Source of the DNA: Streptomyces sp. WMMC940
Lineage (GTDB): Bacteria; Actinomycetota; Actinomycetes; Streptomycetales; Streptomycetaceae
DNA: 64,000 bases
Reading direction: 5' to 3'
NCBI RefSeq assembly: GCF_027460265.1
Contig: NZ_JAPZBC010000001.1
Location: 124,001 to 188,000, forward strand
Shown one piece after another: positions 27,014-35,932 of the stretch (its first letter is position 1; the number at the start of each line of letters is the position of its first letter). Position numbers and translations under genes: made by a program. The notes under the pieces were generated by a model, which had not been told where the DNA came from, did not search any database, and worked only from the letters and a program-made list of their open reading frames with translations.

Positions 27014-27450
27014 TGGCAACACCTGACTGGTACCGGGAGCTCGTCGCGGTCAGTGACGCCCTGGCCGAGACCGACCGGGCCGAGCTCGCCGACTGGCACG
27101 GCGAGGCCGGTGCCGACCTCGACGGGACGGCTCCCGCCGACGAGGACAACGTACCGCCCCTCACCATGCGGCTGGCGTCCCTCGGGACGGCCTTCGCACG
27201 GAGGTCGGCCGAGCTGACCCCCGAACAGTCGGGCCGAGTGCTGCGGATCCTGGAGGACGTCCAGACGTCCGGCAGCGAGTACGACCGCACGGCGGTCGCG
27301 ACGGGCTTCCTCGAAGCGCTGCTCAACGCCTGGGACAAGGGCTACGACCTTCGGGCGGTGTGGCACCTCGCGGGCCCGCGCACCCGGGCGTACTGCCGCG
27401 CCTGGAACGAGTTCACCGGCATCCCCACCCCGGACTGGATGACCGAGTGA
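27013..27450 (+). CDS. Putative immunity protein for the ALF toxin
   Basis: This 145-residue acidic, cytoplasmic, mostly helical protein has no signal peptide. It contains RVLRILEDVQTSGSEYDRTA, VATGFLEALLNAWDKG and LAGPRTRAYCRAWNEFTGIP, reminiscent of small immunity-type proteins (DUF7674-like, from memory). Its ATG overlaps the toxin TGA (TGATG), so it is translationally coupled to the toxin. Coupling, size, acidity and the terminator directly after it all support immunity to the preceding toxin. No direct evidence of target specificity is available from sequence. Confidence 0.8.
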   Translation: MATPDWYRELVAVSDALAETDRAELADWHGEAGADLDGTAPADEDNVPPLTMRLASLGTAFARRSAELTPEQSGRVLRILEDVQTSGSEYDRTAVATGFLEALLNAWDKGYDLRAVWHLAGPRTRAYCRAWNEFTGIPTPDWMTE

Positions 27451-27476
27451 GCTGATACGGCACACCTCGCCGACCC

Positions 27477-27512
27477 GCCGGCAGTGACAGCCCACCGGCT
27501 GTCACTGCCGGC
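27477..27512 (+). terminator. Intrinsic terminator after toxin-immunity pair
   Basis: GCCGGCAGTGACAGCC and its exact complement form a 16-bp perfect stem with loop CACC, 27 bases after the immunity stop. It closes the bicistronic unit. Confidence 0.9.
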
Positions 27513-27837
27513 GCCAGGCAACCCTCACACCCGAACTTCCTTACAGGGCTGGCCTTTCAAGCACACACCCAGCCACCGAATGTGAACTCGTTTACGGGCG
27601 TGACGGGGTGGCAACTATGATCATGCCAATCTGACTGATCGTGGAACCGGATCGCGACCAATGCAACGAGTGGAGTTGACAATCCATTTCCGGACATTCC
27701 CGAAGCACCTCTTTCACGGGCTTCGCCAGACCGGTTCCGTGTGCGCCGAACTTCTGAGGCGCAGCTTCCGCGTGGGGTTCCCCCATGGAGTCCCCCATGC
27801 GCTCTTCCCCTCTCACAGACATACGGAAAAGAGACCC

Positions 27838-28338
27838 ATGAGGTTGATCTCTCGTCTTCTCGCCGCGGGAGCGGTCGCCGCTGCAGCGGTGCTCGCCCAT
27901 GCGACCGGCGTCACCGGCGGCGGCACCGACGCGCCGGCCGTCGCCCCGGTGGCCGACGCGGCCCCGGGCTACGCGGTGGAGGACTTCAACTACCCGCAGG
28001 CCGACAAGATCCTCGCCGAGCAGGGCTTCCTGCTCAAGCGCGGTGACGGCCACATCGTCCTCGCTACCTGCGGAAGCGAGCCCGACCTCCTCGAGGTGTG
28101 GGCGCGCAGCAAGGAGAAGGTCTGCTTCCGCTTCACCGGCAACAAGGGCTACCTGAGCCTTGAGCTGCCCTCCGTCTACGGCATCAAGGGCAACGACTAC
28201 AACACCGACGTCACGATGACCGTGGAGAACGAGGAGAAGTCCTTCAAGGTCGACAAGAACAGCTGGACCCCGGTCGGCGAAAGCGCCGATCCGGAGGGGC
28301 GCGAACACATGCTCGTGGAGATCATCGCCTCCAAGTAG
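27838..28338 (+). CDS. Small secreted protein of unknown function
   Basis: This 166-residue protein has a signal peptide (ISRLLAAGAVAAAAVLAHAT) and a compact domain with two Cys (VLATCGSEPDLLEVW and EKVCFRFTGNKGYLSLELPS), probably disulfide-bonded. GGAAAAGAG precedes the ATG. I do not recognise the domain; alternating hydrophobic residues suggest a small beta-sandwich. It lies just before the FG-GAP protein in the same direction, with 86 bases between, so they may be cotranscribed. A roughly 330-base gap after the upstream terminator should hold its promoter. Confidence 0.75.
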   Translation: MRLISRLLAAGAVAAAAVLAHATGVTGGGTDAPAVAPVADAAPGYAVEDFNYPQADKILAEQGFLLKRGDGHIVLATCGSEPDLLEVWARSKEKVCFRFTGNKGYLSLELPSVYGIKGNDYNTDVTMTVENEEKSFKVDKNSWTPVGESADPEGREHMLVEIIASK

Positions 28339-28424
28339 CCAGTCCCCTCCGTCCCTTGAGGGCCACCGCGCGCGCCGGCACCGGCCGCCGACCGCCGCCC
28401 TCAGCCTGTACCAAGGAAATGGTC

Positions 28425-30638
28425 ATGCACCGTCCACACCTCGCCCGCTACGCCGGGCTCGCCGCGCTCACCGCGGCCCTGATCGCGGCGCCGCTCGCCG
28501 CGCCCGCCGTCGCCGTCACCGGCACGGCCCAGGCAGAAGGCTCCCTGACGTTCACCGCGCGCCTCGACATCGGCGGCGGCCAGCGCGGCTGCTCCGCCGC
28601 CCTGGTCGACCGCGAGTGGCTGCTCACCGCCGCCAGCTGCTTCGCCGACGACCCGGCCGCAAGCCTCACCGTTCCCGCGGGCTCCCCCCGGCTGAAGACC
28701 ACCGCCACCATCGGCCGTACGGACCTCACCACGACCACCGGTGAGGTGCGCAACGTCGTCGAGGTCGTCGGCCACCCGTCCCGTGACGTGGCCCTGGTCC
28801 GGCTCAACCGCCCGGTCACCACCGTCGCCCCCGTCGCCCTCAGCGCCACGGCGGCCGCGGCGGGCGAGCAGCTGCAGGTCGCCGGATACGGCCGTACGAA
28901 GACCGAGTGGGCGCCGCTCAAGCTGCACAGCGGGACCTTCACCGTCGACGCGGTGAATGCCTCCGAGGCCACCATGACCGGCCAGAACGGCGCAGCCGTC
29001 TGCATGGGCGACACCGGCGGCCCGGCCCTGCGCGTGGTCAACGGCCAGCCCGAGCTGGTCGCCGTCAACAGCCGTTCCTCCTCGGGCGGTTGCTTCGGCA
29101 TCGACCCGGCCGTCACCAGCAGCACCGCCATCGACAGCCGCGTCGACGACCTGCGTGCCTGGGTCGACGGCAAGGTCGCTGCGCCGCGCTTCACCGACTT
29201 CAACTGCGACGGCGCCGAGGACATCGCCATCGGCGACCCCAAAGCCACCGTCGGCAGTGACACCAACGCCGGTGTCGTCCGCGTCATCTACGGCGGCGGC
29301 AAGGGCACCGTCGAGCTGAACCAGGACCAGGCGTACGTCCCGGGCGGTTCCGAGGCCAGCGACTGGTACGGCGAGACCCTCGACACCTTCGACCACAACG
29401 AGGACGGCTGCACCGACCTCGTCGTCGGCGTCCCGGCCGAGGACATAACCGTCAGCGGTACCACCTACGCGGACGCCGGTTCGGTGCAGATCCTCTACGG
29501 TGCCAAGGGCGGCATCGGCACCGGCCGGGCGGCCGTCGACTTCGTCCAGGGCACGGGCGTCGGCGCCATCGCGGCCTCCGCCCCCGAGGCGAGCGACCGC
29601 TTCGGTCACGCCGTGGCCGCCGGGCACACCGCCGAGGGTGAGCCGTACCTGGTGATCGGCGTCCCGGGCGAGGACCTGGGCAGCGTCGCCGACGCGGGTA
29701 ATGTCCACTACCTGCGCGGCAGCATCAACGTCAGCGTGCACCAGGACAAGCCGGGCGTGGCGGGCACCGCAGAGGCGAACGACAAGTTCGGCAACGCCGT
29801 CGCCGCCTCCGCGAACCACATCGTGATCGGCTCTCCGGGCGAGTACATCGGCACCGAGGCCAACGCCGGCGGTGTGCAGATCCTCAAGCACGTTCTGAAC
29901 ACCGACAGCATCCCGGCGCCGGTGATGGGCTTCGACCAGGACGATGCCTTCATCAGCGGCGGCGCCGAGCCGGGCGACCTGTTCGGCGCGTCGGTCACCG
30001 CGGTGGAGTACCGCCCGTCCGGCGCGGCCACCGCGACCGACACGATCGTCGCCCTCGGCTCCCCCGGTGAAGACATCACCGTTGACACCAGCAACAAGGC
30101 CGACGCGGGCCAGGTCCACACCATCCGCGTCGCCGCCTCCGGCGCGATCACCCAGGCGTCCGTCATCCAGCAGGAGATCACCGACGTGGCCGGCGCCGCC
30201 GAGACCGGCGACAAGTTCGGCTCCAAGGTCGTTCTAGCCAACCTCGCGCCGCGCTCGGTCAACTCGGCGTCGACCGTCGCCCTCGCGGTCGGTATCCCGG
30301 GTGAGGCTGTCGGCTCCACCTCGGGCGCCGGTGCGATCCAGACCTTCTACCCGTTCGGCGCGGCCGGTGGAAACGACTACTGGATCGAGGCGGGCAACGC
30401 TTCCGGGCTGCCCGGCACCCCGACCGCGGGCCACGCCGTCGGCAGCTACCTCGGTGCCACTGCCACCCAGCTGTACGCCGGTGTCCCGAACACCGCCCCG
30501 TACGGTGCCGCCTACGCCCTGCCCTGGGCGAATGCGACCGGCGGCCGCACCGGTGCGACCGGCACCGTGACCACCCACAAGCCGGGCACGAACGGTCTGC
30601 CCGCAACAGGCGGTGCGTTCGGCCGCGCCTTCGGCTGA
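28425..30638 (+). CDS. Secreted trypsin-fold/FG-GAP repeat protein, catalytic residues replaced
   Basis: This 737-residue exported protein combines an S1 trypsin-like domain (about 35-255) with about seven FG-GAP repeats (about 260-715). The signal peptide is YAGLAALTAALIAAPLAAPA. In the S1 domain TAASCF replaces TAAHC, so Ser71 stands at the catalytic His; Asp121 in RDVALVRL is kept; and CMGDTGGP has Thr197 at the nucleophilic Ser. Proteolysis is therefore unlikely. The repeats show DFNCDGAEDIAIGDP, NEDGCTDLVVGVPAEDI and many DxFG starts, forming an integrin-like beta-propeller that often binds calcium or surface ligands. AAGGA at 28413 supports the second ATG as start. The end (LPATGGAFGRAFG) contains LPATG but lacks the hydrophobic helix and basic tail of a sortase signal. 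A terminator follows. Confidence 0.88.
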   Translation: MHRPHLARYAGLAALTAALIAAPLAAPAVAVTGTAQAEGSLTFTARLDIGGGQRGCSAALVDREWLLTAASCFADDPAASLTVPAGSPRLKTTATIGRTDLTTTTGEVRNVVEVVGHPSRDVALVRLNRPVTTVAPVALSATAAAAGEQLQVAGYGRTKTEWAPLKLHSGTFTVDAVNASEATMTGQNGAAVCMGDTGGPALRVVNGQPELVAVNSRSSSGGCFGIDPAVTSSTAIDSRVDDLRAWVDGKVAAPRFTDFNCDGAEDIAIGDPKATVGSDTNAGVVRVIYGGGKGTVELNQDQAYVPGGSEASDWYGETLDTFDHNEDGCTDLVVGVPAEDITVSGTTYADAGSVQILYGAKGGIGTGRAAVDFVQGTGVGAIAASAPEASDRFGHAVAAGHTAEGEPYLVIGVPGEDLGSVADAGNVHYLRGSINVSVHQDKPGVAGTAEANDKFGNAVAASANHIVIGSPGEYIGTEANAGGVQILKHVLNTDSIPAPVMGFDQDDAFISGGAEPGDLFGASVTAVEYRPSGAATATDTIVALGSPGEDITVDTSNKADAGQVHTIRVAASGAITQASVIQQEITDVAGAAETGDKFGSKVVLANLAPRSVNSASTVALAVGIPGEAVGSTSGAGAIQTFYPFGAAGGNDYWIEAGNASGLPGTPTAGHAVGSYLGATATQLYAGVPNTAPYGAAYALPWANATGGRTGATGTVTTHKPGTNGLPATGGAFGRAFG

Positions 30639-30656
30639 TCGAACCCCCACCACACA

Positions 30657-30694
30657 GGCCGGCCCTGAGAGGAACGTTCCTCCCAGGGCCGGCC
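30657..30694 (+). terminator. Intrinsic terminator
   Basis: GGCCGGCCCTG and its complement, with an inner GGAAC/GTTCC pair, form a long hairpin 18 bases after the FG-GAP gene. A CCCTCTTTT tail follows. Confidence 0.85.
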
Positions 30695-30731
30695 CCTCTT
30701 TTCGGGCATCTCAGGTGGGCACCCGTAGGCG

Positions 30732-31157
30732 ATGGCCTGGGACGGCATCCACCCCCGCCTCACCACCCGCTCCGCGTGGATCGACCACGACGCTGAGCTC
30801 CCGGCCATCGAAGGAACGCTGATCCGGCTGAAGGTCGACCACCTGCCCGGCGACCGTGAGCCTCTGCCCTTGTGGCTGTGGTCCTCCAAGACCGGGATGA
30901 CCAGCGAAGACGTCGATCTGCGCTGGCAAGCCTTCCTCCGCCGCTTCGATCTGGAACAGATCCTCCGCTTTGAGAAGCAGACGCTCGGCTGGACGCGTCC
31001 CAAGCTCCGTACTCCCGAGGCGGCGGACCGGTGGACATGGATCGTCATCGCCGCCCACACCCAGCTCCGCCTCACCCGCGAGGCCGCAGCTGACCTCCGC
31101 CGGCCCTGGGAGAAGCCGGTCGAGCCCGCACGCCTCACCCCGGCCCGCGTCCGCTGA
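30732..31157 (+). CDS. Transposase C-terminal fragment (IS701/NF041680-like)
   Basis: The 141 codons correspond to the C-terminal third of a large transposase: WDGIHPRLTTRSAWIDHDAE, PLPLWLWSSKTGMTSEDVDL, WQAFLRRFDLEQILRFEKQT and WTWIVIAAHTQLRLTREAAA. The YREK-like region with the catalytic Glu seems present (RFDLE). The N-terminal two-thirds is absent, so this is a remnant even though the frame is open. A smaller scrap of the same family lies at 60816-60975. Confidence 0.75.
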   Translation: MAWDGIHPRLTTRSAWIDHDAELPAIEGTLIRLKVDHLPGDREPLPLWLWSSKTGMTSEDVDLRWQAFLRRFDLEQILRFEKQTLGWTRPKLRTPEAADRWTWIVIAAHTQLRLTREAAADLRRPWEKPVEPARLTPARVR

Positions 31158-31643
31158 GTCACGTTCCGCGCCTGATGGGTGGTCTACTCGGCTGGGTGAG
31201 GGGGCACCGTGGGTTTCGGGTGCCGGGGTCGCCGCTGCGGGGCCGTGTGTTGCGGGGCCCCGGCGCCGACGACCCAAGGGGTGGGCGGTCGGCACCGGGG
31301 CGTAGGGCACGTGGGTGTGGTGGTTACTGACCTTCGAGGCGGGATGTCGTTGGGGGCTGACAGGGTGTGATCGTCACGGTATGCCGGTTGTATGGGGTAT
31401 CCGCAGGGTGGTGGGCTGACGCCCGCCTGGCACGGCAGGCGTTGAGGGCCGGCTACATGAATCGAAAAACTCAAGGCCAGCCCCGCCGAGGACCAGCTCG
31501 CCCACTCGGAAGCCGGGCGGCGCGGCAGTGGCGGTGCGCCCCCTACGGGGGGATCGTGGAGGTGGAGCACTCGCCAGGTGTGTGGGGTTCGGGCTTGGTC
31601 GTCGCACAGCCACACTCGGTACGTGAGCGGGAGCACGTCGCAA
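31158..31643. other. Non-coding stretch
   Basis: No supported gene; frames on both strands are motif-free. The sequence around 31300-31420 is G/T-rich. Confidence 0.45.
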
Positions 31644-32204
31644 ATGGATGGTACCCACGTCTCCAGCAGTGCGGACTCGGCAGATTCCGGCCGTGGGCTC
31701 GATCGGGTGGAGTTGCTCGCGCGACAGTTGCACGCCGCTCTGGACGCGGCGGGGCACACAGTCGCTGTCGCCGAGTCGCTCACCGCGGGTCGACTCGGCG
31801 CCGCATTCGCGGAAGCTCCCGGAGCTTCCCGCACATTCCTGGGTGGGGTCATCGCCTACCAGACGGAGACCAAGGCGGCCGTGCTCGGTGTCGACCGCTG
31901 CTTGCTTGCGGCCGAAGGAGCCGTGCACCCGAATGTGGCGGTGCAGATGGCCATGGGCGTCCGGCGGCTCATGGACGCCTCCTACGGCCTGGCCACCACC
32001 GGGGTCGCCGGCCCCGACAGACAGGACGGTGAACAGGTCGGCACCCTGTACGTCGCCCTCAGCGGGCCACACGGAACGGTCGTCGCCGAACCGGAAGCCG
32101 GCGAGGGCATGAATCGAGAGGCGATCCAGCAAGCGGCGGTCGTGGCGGCACTGGAACTGCTGCGCGACCACCTTCGCCCGTCGCCACAGGGGGGCAGGGA
32201 TTAG
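31644..32204 (+). CDS. CinA-family nicotinamide-nucleotide amidase-like protein
   Basis: This 186-residue protein is a stand-alone CinA C-terminal domain. Family members hydrolyse nicotinamide mononucleotide to nicotinate mononucleotide in pyridine nucleotide salvage. Diagnostic motifs are VAVAESLTAGRLGAAFAEAP, FLGGVIAYQTETKAAVLGV and LATTGVAGPDRQDGEQVGTL. The N-terminal MoaB-like domain of full CinA is absent, as in many bacteria. ATG 31644 is preceded by GGGAGC. The neighbours do not suggest an operon. Confidence 0.9.
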   Translation: MDGTHVSSSADSADSGRGLDRVELLARQLHAALDAAGHTVAVAESLTAGRLGAAFAEAPGASRTFLGGVIAYQTETKAAVLGVDRCLLAAEGAVHPNVAVQMAMGVRRLMDASYGLATTGVAGPDRQDGEQVGTLYVALSGPHGTVVAEPEAGEGMNREAIQQAAVVAALELLRDHLRPSPQGGRD

Positions 32205-32255
32205 GGCGAGGCCTCCGCCCGCCTGCTTGTCGGCCCATCACAGCGCGGCGCGAAC

Positions 32256-32639
32256 TCAGCGTCCTGAGTGGGAGGTGTCCGGGTCCTGGGGATCCACGCC
32301 GGTGAAGGCCGACGAGCTCTTCGCACCGCTCGGCCGCTGCGACTTCCCGCGGGGGCCTGTGTCGCGCACGCCCTTCCGACCGTGCTTGCCGCCCTGGTCC
32401 TCGCCCCTGCGGCTGTCGCTCTCGACGGTCGTGCCCTTCAGGGACGCTGCCTTCTCCTCCTCCGTCGGACGCCGGCTCTTCTTCGAGTCCCCCGCATACG
32501 TATCCGGGTGGAAGGAGCGGTGACCGCTGGGGTTGTCCTGGGCGGTGTCGTCGACGTCCTCCGCCCAGCCGTGCTGGTCCCGGCCCTCGAACCTGCTGGG
32601 GCCCGCGCCATTCGACGGTTCTTGCGACTTCTTCGACAT
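32256..32639 (-). CDS. Small hydrophilic protein, probably disordered
   Basis: This 127-residue protein starts MSKKSQEPSNGAGPSRFEGR and is almost wholly charged or polar. It includes FHPDTYAGDSKKSRRPTEEE and many Gly, Asp and Arg residues but hardly any hydrophobic ones, which indicates disorder. GGAAGG lies 7 bases before the ATG. I recall similar hypothetical proteins in Streptomyces genomes; a stress or desiccation role is possible but not shown. It converges on the CinA-like gene. Confidence 0.65.
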   Translation of the reverse strand: MSKKSQEPSNGAGPSRFEGRDQHGWAEDVDDTAQDNPSGHRSFHPDTYAGDSKKSRRPTEEEKAASLKGTTVESDSRRGEDQGGKHGRKGVRDTGPRGKSQRPSGAKSSSAFTGVDPQDPDTSHSGR

Positions 32640-32936
32640 GATCACGCCTTCCACTTGTGCATATTTGAAGATTTATAAGCGCTTCATGGCTTGTGCCCAA
32701 ATAGGTGGCATCGACTCAGCGGCCGGAAAATGATCACGAGAGGGGCGGGCGGTGCAACGCTCCACGGACTGTCGCCTGCCAGGCCGGGTACCCGCCCCCC
32801 CTGACCGGCGCCCAACCGCACCGGCCACCGCGCCCCGAGCGGTCGCGACGGACATGGACGGCAGGACGGACCGGACCGCGTGGAGCGACGACACGACGCG
32901 GCCCGACCGCGCGGGGGACGCAAGAAAGAGGGAGAC

Positions 32937-33593
32937 ATGACACGGGCAGCGCTCTTCGATGTCGACGGCACCCTCGTCGACACCAACCACCTGCACACGG
33001 TCACCTGGTGGGAGGCCTTCCGTCAGGGCGGTCATCGGGTGACGATGCACGCGGTCCACCGGGCCGTGGGCCTCGGTTCCACGGACCTCATCGCCCACAT
33101 CCTCGGCGAGGACCGGAACCGGGACGAGGACGAGGCTCTCAGTGACGCCCACCGAACTCTGTACGGGACGTACTTCGAACGCCTTGCGGCGTTCGAGTCC
33201 GCGGGCGATCTGCTGCGCACGCTCGCCGGACGGGGCTGGAGGATCGTCCTGGTGACCTCGGCCAGTGGCGCCGAACTCGGGGCGCTACGCCGCGCCATCG
33301 ACGCCGACGAGGCCGTCCTGACCACGACCAGCGCCGACGACGTCTCCTCCGGCAAGCCCGCCCCGGAGCCCGTGCTGCAGGCACTGGAGCTCGCGCAGGC
33401 CCGCGCGGAGGACTCGGTGTTCGTGGGCGACACCGTCTGGGACATGGCGGCGGGCACGCGGGCCGGAGTCACCTGTGTCGGGCTGCTGAGCGGCGGAATC
33501 CCCAGGGCGGCACTGGAAGCCGCCGGGGCCACGGCACTGTACCGCGACGCGGCCGAACTGCTGGGGTCGCTGGACGGCAGTCCCCTGGGTTGA
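32937..33593 (+). CDS. HAD-superfamily phosphatase
   Basis: This 218-residue HAD hydrolase resembles phosphoglycolate phosphatase and beta-phosphoglucomutase-type enzymes. Motif I is FDVDGTLVDT with both catalytic Asp residues; motif II is VLVTSAS; motif III Lys lies in SSGKPAPEP; motif IV is FVGDTVWDM. A small helical cap sits between motifs I and II (about 15-80). GGAGA lies just before the ATG. The substrate, a small phosphorylated metabolite, cannot be fixed from sequence. Confidence 0.92.
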   Translation: MTRAALFDVDGTLVDTNHLHTVTWWEAFRQGGHRVTMHAVHRAVGLGSTDLIAHILGEDRNRDEDEALSDAHRTLYGTYFERLAAFESAGDLLRTLAGRGWRIVLVTSASGAELGALRRAIDADEAVLTTTSADDVSSGKPAPEPVLQALELAQARAEDSVFVGDTVWDMAAGTRAGVTCVGLLSGGIPRAALEAAGATALYRDAAELLGSLDGSPLG

Positions 33594-33836
33594 GGAGCAA
33601 CACGACAACCTCCGCGTCCGAGCGCCATTCGCCAAAGCGCATCATGCCTTCCTGGTGGCTGCCCGCAGGGGACTTGGGCTCAAGCCCCGCCGTCGTTCGG
33701 CTCCGCCGTGCCTCGTGAAGATCCAAGTCGGATCGCGGCTCTGCGATCTCGCGTTCCGTGGGCTCGGGGAAGCGAGGGCCGTTGCGGATCAGGTGCGGGG
33801 GCGACCCGTGCTCCTTGATGGTGAGCAGGTGTAGCC

Positions 33837-34305
33837 TCCTGGCATCCTGGCGCCCGGGCCGCCGACCGGGATCGCGGAGCTGCCTCTGGGGCAGCTGACC
33901 GATCTGCGCGATCCGGTGCAGCGTGCACTGGACGCGGCGGCGCGGCAGGCCCCGCTGCCCGACCCGGTAGGCATCCGTCTCCACGCTCTCGCCGCGCGCG
34001 CTCCGGTGACCTTCCATGTCGACGCCGCCGGCCAGCTCACGGAGCAGGAGGCCGGCGGCCCGGTCGTCGCGGCGGTGGCGCGGCAGGCGCTCGTACTGGC
34101 CGCCGGACCGGAGCGGGTGAGGCTACGGTGCTGTCACGCGCCCGACTGCGGCATGTTTCTCCTCGCCCGCAGGCGGACCCAGGCGTGGTGCCCGGTCGGC
34201 TGCGGCAACCGGGCGAGAGCACGGGCCGCCCGCCGGGGTGGCCGACCCGCGGACCGGTCCGTCACTCGCGGCCCCGGCCGCCCCTCACCGGACCACGCCG
34301 CCGAC
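33837..34305 (+). pseudogene. CGNR zinc-finger regulator, N-terminally truncated
   Basis: The frame carries the C-terminal part of an ABATE/CGNR protein. ERVRLRCCHAPDCGMFLLAR and QAWCPVGCGNRARARAARR give the CxxxxC..CxxxCGNRxR zinc-binding motif that binds DNA in this putative regulator family. A stop at 33834 lies in frame upstream and the first start codon (33916) is inside the domain, so the N-terminal half is gone. Beyond about 34305 the frame runs on antisense to the SapC remnant and is not real. Confidence 0.7.
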
Positions 34306-34320
34306 CGCCGAGTGTCGCGG

Positions 34321-34951
34321 TCAGCCGTCGGCCGGTTCGGCCACGAGCCTCTTCATGTGGTGCAGGGAGAAGAGGTGGGCGTGGATCAGGCTCAGGTAGG
34401 CATCCTCGTGGAGACGGGCCGGCTCGGCGAGGTCGAGCGTCCGCAGCCTCTCCTCGTCCACCGCCCAGAAGTCGTCGAGGATGCGGACGGTGCCGTCGGT
34501 GTGCCTCACCTGTACCCGGTCCCGCCGCAGTAGGCCGAGGTCCATGAGTGTGTCGACGAAGTCGCGGGTACGCGCCAGCGCGGCCAGCCCCTCGCCAGGA
34601 AGTCCATCGTCTGGGCAAGCCCGGGTGTGTCACTTCCATCGGCCTCGAACAGGGGGCGCCCTCCGTCGCGCTCCAGCCTGCGAAGTCCTTGTAGATGTAG
34701 ATGTCAATGGTTCCGTGCCCGTTGTCCAGAGGCAGGAACGGATACATGCGGATGGCGGCCGGCACAAACACACCCGGCAGCCAGTGCCCGTTCGGCATGA
34801 GGTACTGGTTGCGGCCCTGATCGAGGCCCAGGAGGGCGCAGGGGCCGGGGCGTCCGTTGTTGTCCGCGAAGACGATCGGGTACGTCGGCGCGGCATCGGC
34901 GAACTCGGCCGTGGTGAGCGTGGCGATGTGGGTCGTCTCCGTGAACTCCAT
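34321..34951 (-). pseudogene. SapC-family protein, frameshifted
   Basis: Starting at ATG 34951 (GGAAGGGAG upstream), the frame reads TYPIVFADNNGRPGPCALLG, then HWLPGVFVPAAIRMYPFLPL as in SapC-like proteins. Near 34670 the sense moves to RPLFEADGSDTPGLAQTMDF, and again near 34600 to GLAALARTRDFVDTLMDLGL. It ends DDFWAVDEERLRTLDLAEPA and LIHAHLFSLHHMKRLV. Two frameshifts therefore break an otherwise full-length gene. Confidence 0.75.
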
Positions 34952-35053
34952 GGTCTCCCTTCCGACCAGGCGCAGTGACGCGTGGTCGGCCCTGTTCAGT
35001 GGCACCGGCCCCCATCAGTTCCTCCACCCTGATTCACGGATTAGACTCCTTGA

Positions 35054-35932
35054 ATGCGTGATTCAACCTACCAGTCGATCGACCCGGGGTGGGATGCCCC
35101 GGCGCGTCGGAAGGCCGAGCATGATGGGCCGACGAGCGACAACGGCACCCCGACCGCGGTGCTCCTGCACGGCTGGCCCGTCACGACCGGGCACTGGCGC
35201 TTCCTTGTCCCCGCGCTCGGCACCGCAGGCATCACCGCGGTTCCCGTCACGCTCCCCGGACTCGGCGCCGCTCCCGCCCCCGAGGTGACCGACTTCCGCA
35301 AGGAGGCCCTCGCCGATCTGGTCCGGGCGCAGCTGGCACGGGACGGCGTCACCCGGTACGCGGTCGTCGGTCACGACTGGGGGGCGACAGTCGGATACCT
35401 CATGGCCGCCGCCGCACCGGACTCGGTCACCGCGCTCGTGGTCGAGGAGGAGATCCTCCCCGGCGTCGACATAGAGATCCCCCCGGCCGGCCGCGACCAC
35501 TACCCGACGTGGCACGGCCCCTTCAACCGGGCAGCCGGCCTCGCGGAGCAACTCGTGCCCGGGCGGGAGGCGGCCTACTACGGCACCTTGCTGGAACAGA
35601 GCGCGGGGCCGAGCGGCCTCGATCCGACCGCCCTTCACGCCTACGTCGAGGCTTACAGCGCTCCGGGTGTCCTGGAGAGCGGGCTCGCGTACTACCGCAC
35701 CCGGTGCCAGGACATCGACGACGTCCGAGCACTCGCCGACCGACCGATCGCCACGCCCGTCCTGGCGATCGGGGGCCGGTACGCGATGGGCAATGCCGTC
35801 GCGGGCGGACTGACCGCCCTCGCGACCGACGTCACCCGACTCGTCGCCGAGCAGTCCGGCCACTACCCGGCGGAGCAGGAACCGGACGTAGTGAACCAGG
35901 CGATCGTCCGGTTCCTTCAGCAGCACTGCTGA
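35054..35932 (+). CDS. Alpha/beta-hydrolase, epoxide hydrolase-like
   Basis: This 292-residue enzyme has the alpha/beta-hydrolase layout of epoxide hydrolases and haloalkane dehalogenases. HGWP (39-42) supplies the oxyanion hole, D108 in GHDWGA is the nucleophile, and H270 in SGHYPAEQEP is the catalytic base. Asp as nucleophile, rather than Ser, favours ester-intermediate hydrolysis of epoxides or similar substrates. A cap domain lies at about 140-215. The ATG at 35054 follows a stop-free, AT-richer leader. There is no signal peptide, so it is cytoplasmic. The substrate is unknown. Confidence 0.9.
   Translation: MRDSTYQSIDPGWDAPARRKAEHDGPTSDNGTPTAVLLHGWPVTTGHWRFLVPALGTAGITAVPVTLPGLGAAPAPEVTDFRKEALADLVRAQLARDGVTRYAVVGHDWGATVGYLMAAAAPDSVTALVVEEEILPGVDIEIPPAGRDHYPTWHGPFNRAAGLAEQLVPGREAAYYGTLLEQSAGPSGLDPTALHAYVEAYSAPGVLESGLAYYRTRCQDIDDVRALADRPIATPVLAIGGRYAMGNAVAGGLTALATDVTRLVAEQSGHYPAEQEPDVVNQAIVRFLQQHC

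Noticed and set aside
28401..30119. A 572-codon minus-strand frame opposite the FG-GAP protein
   Set aside because: Antisense frame without motifs; the plus-strand domains are clear.
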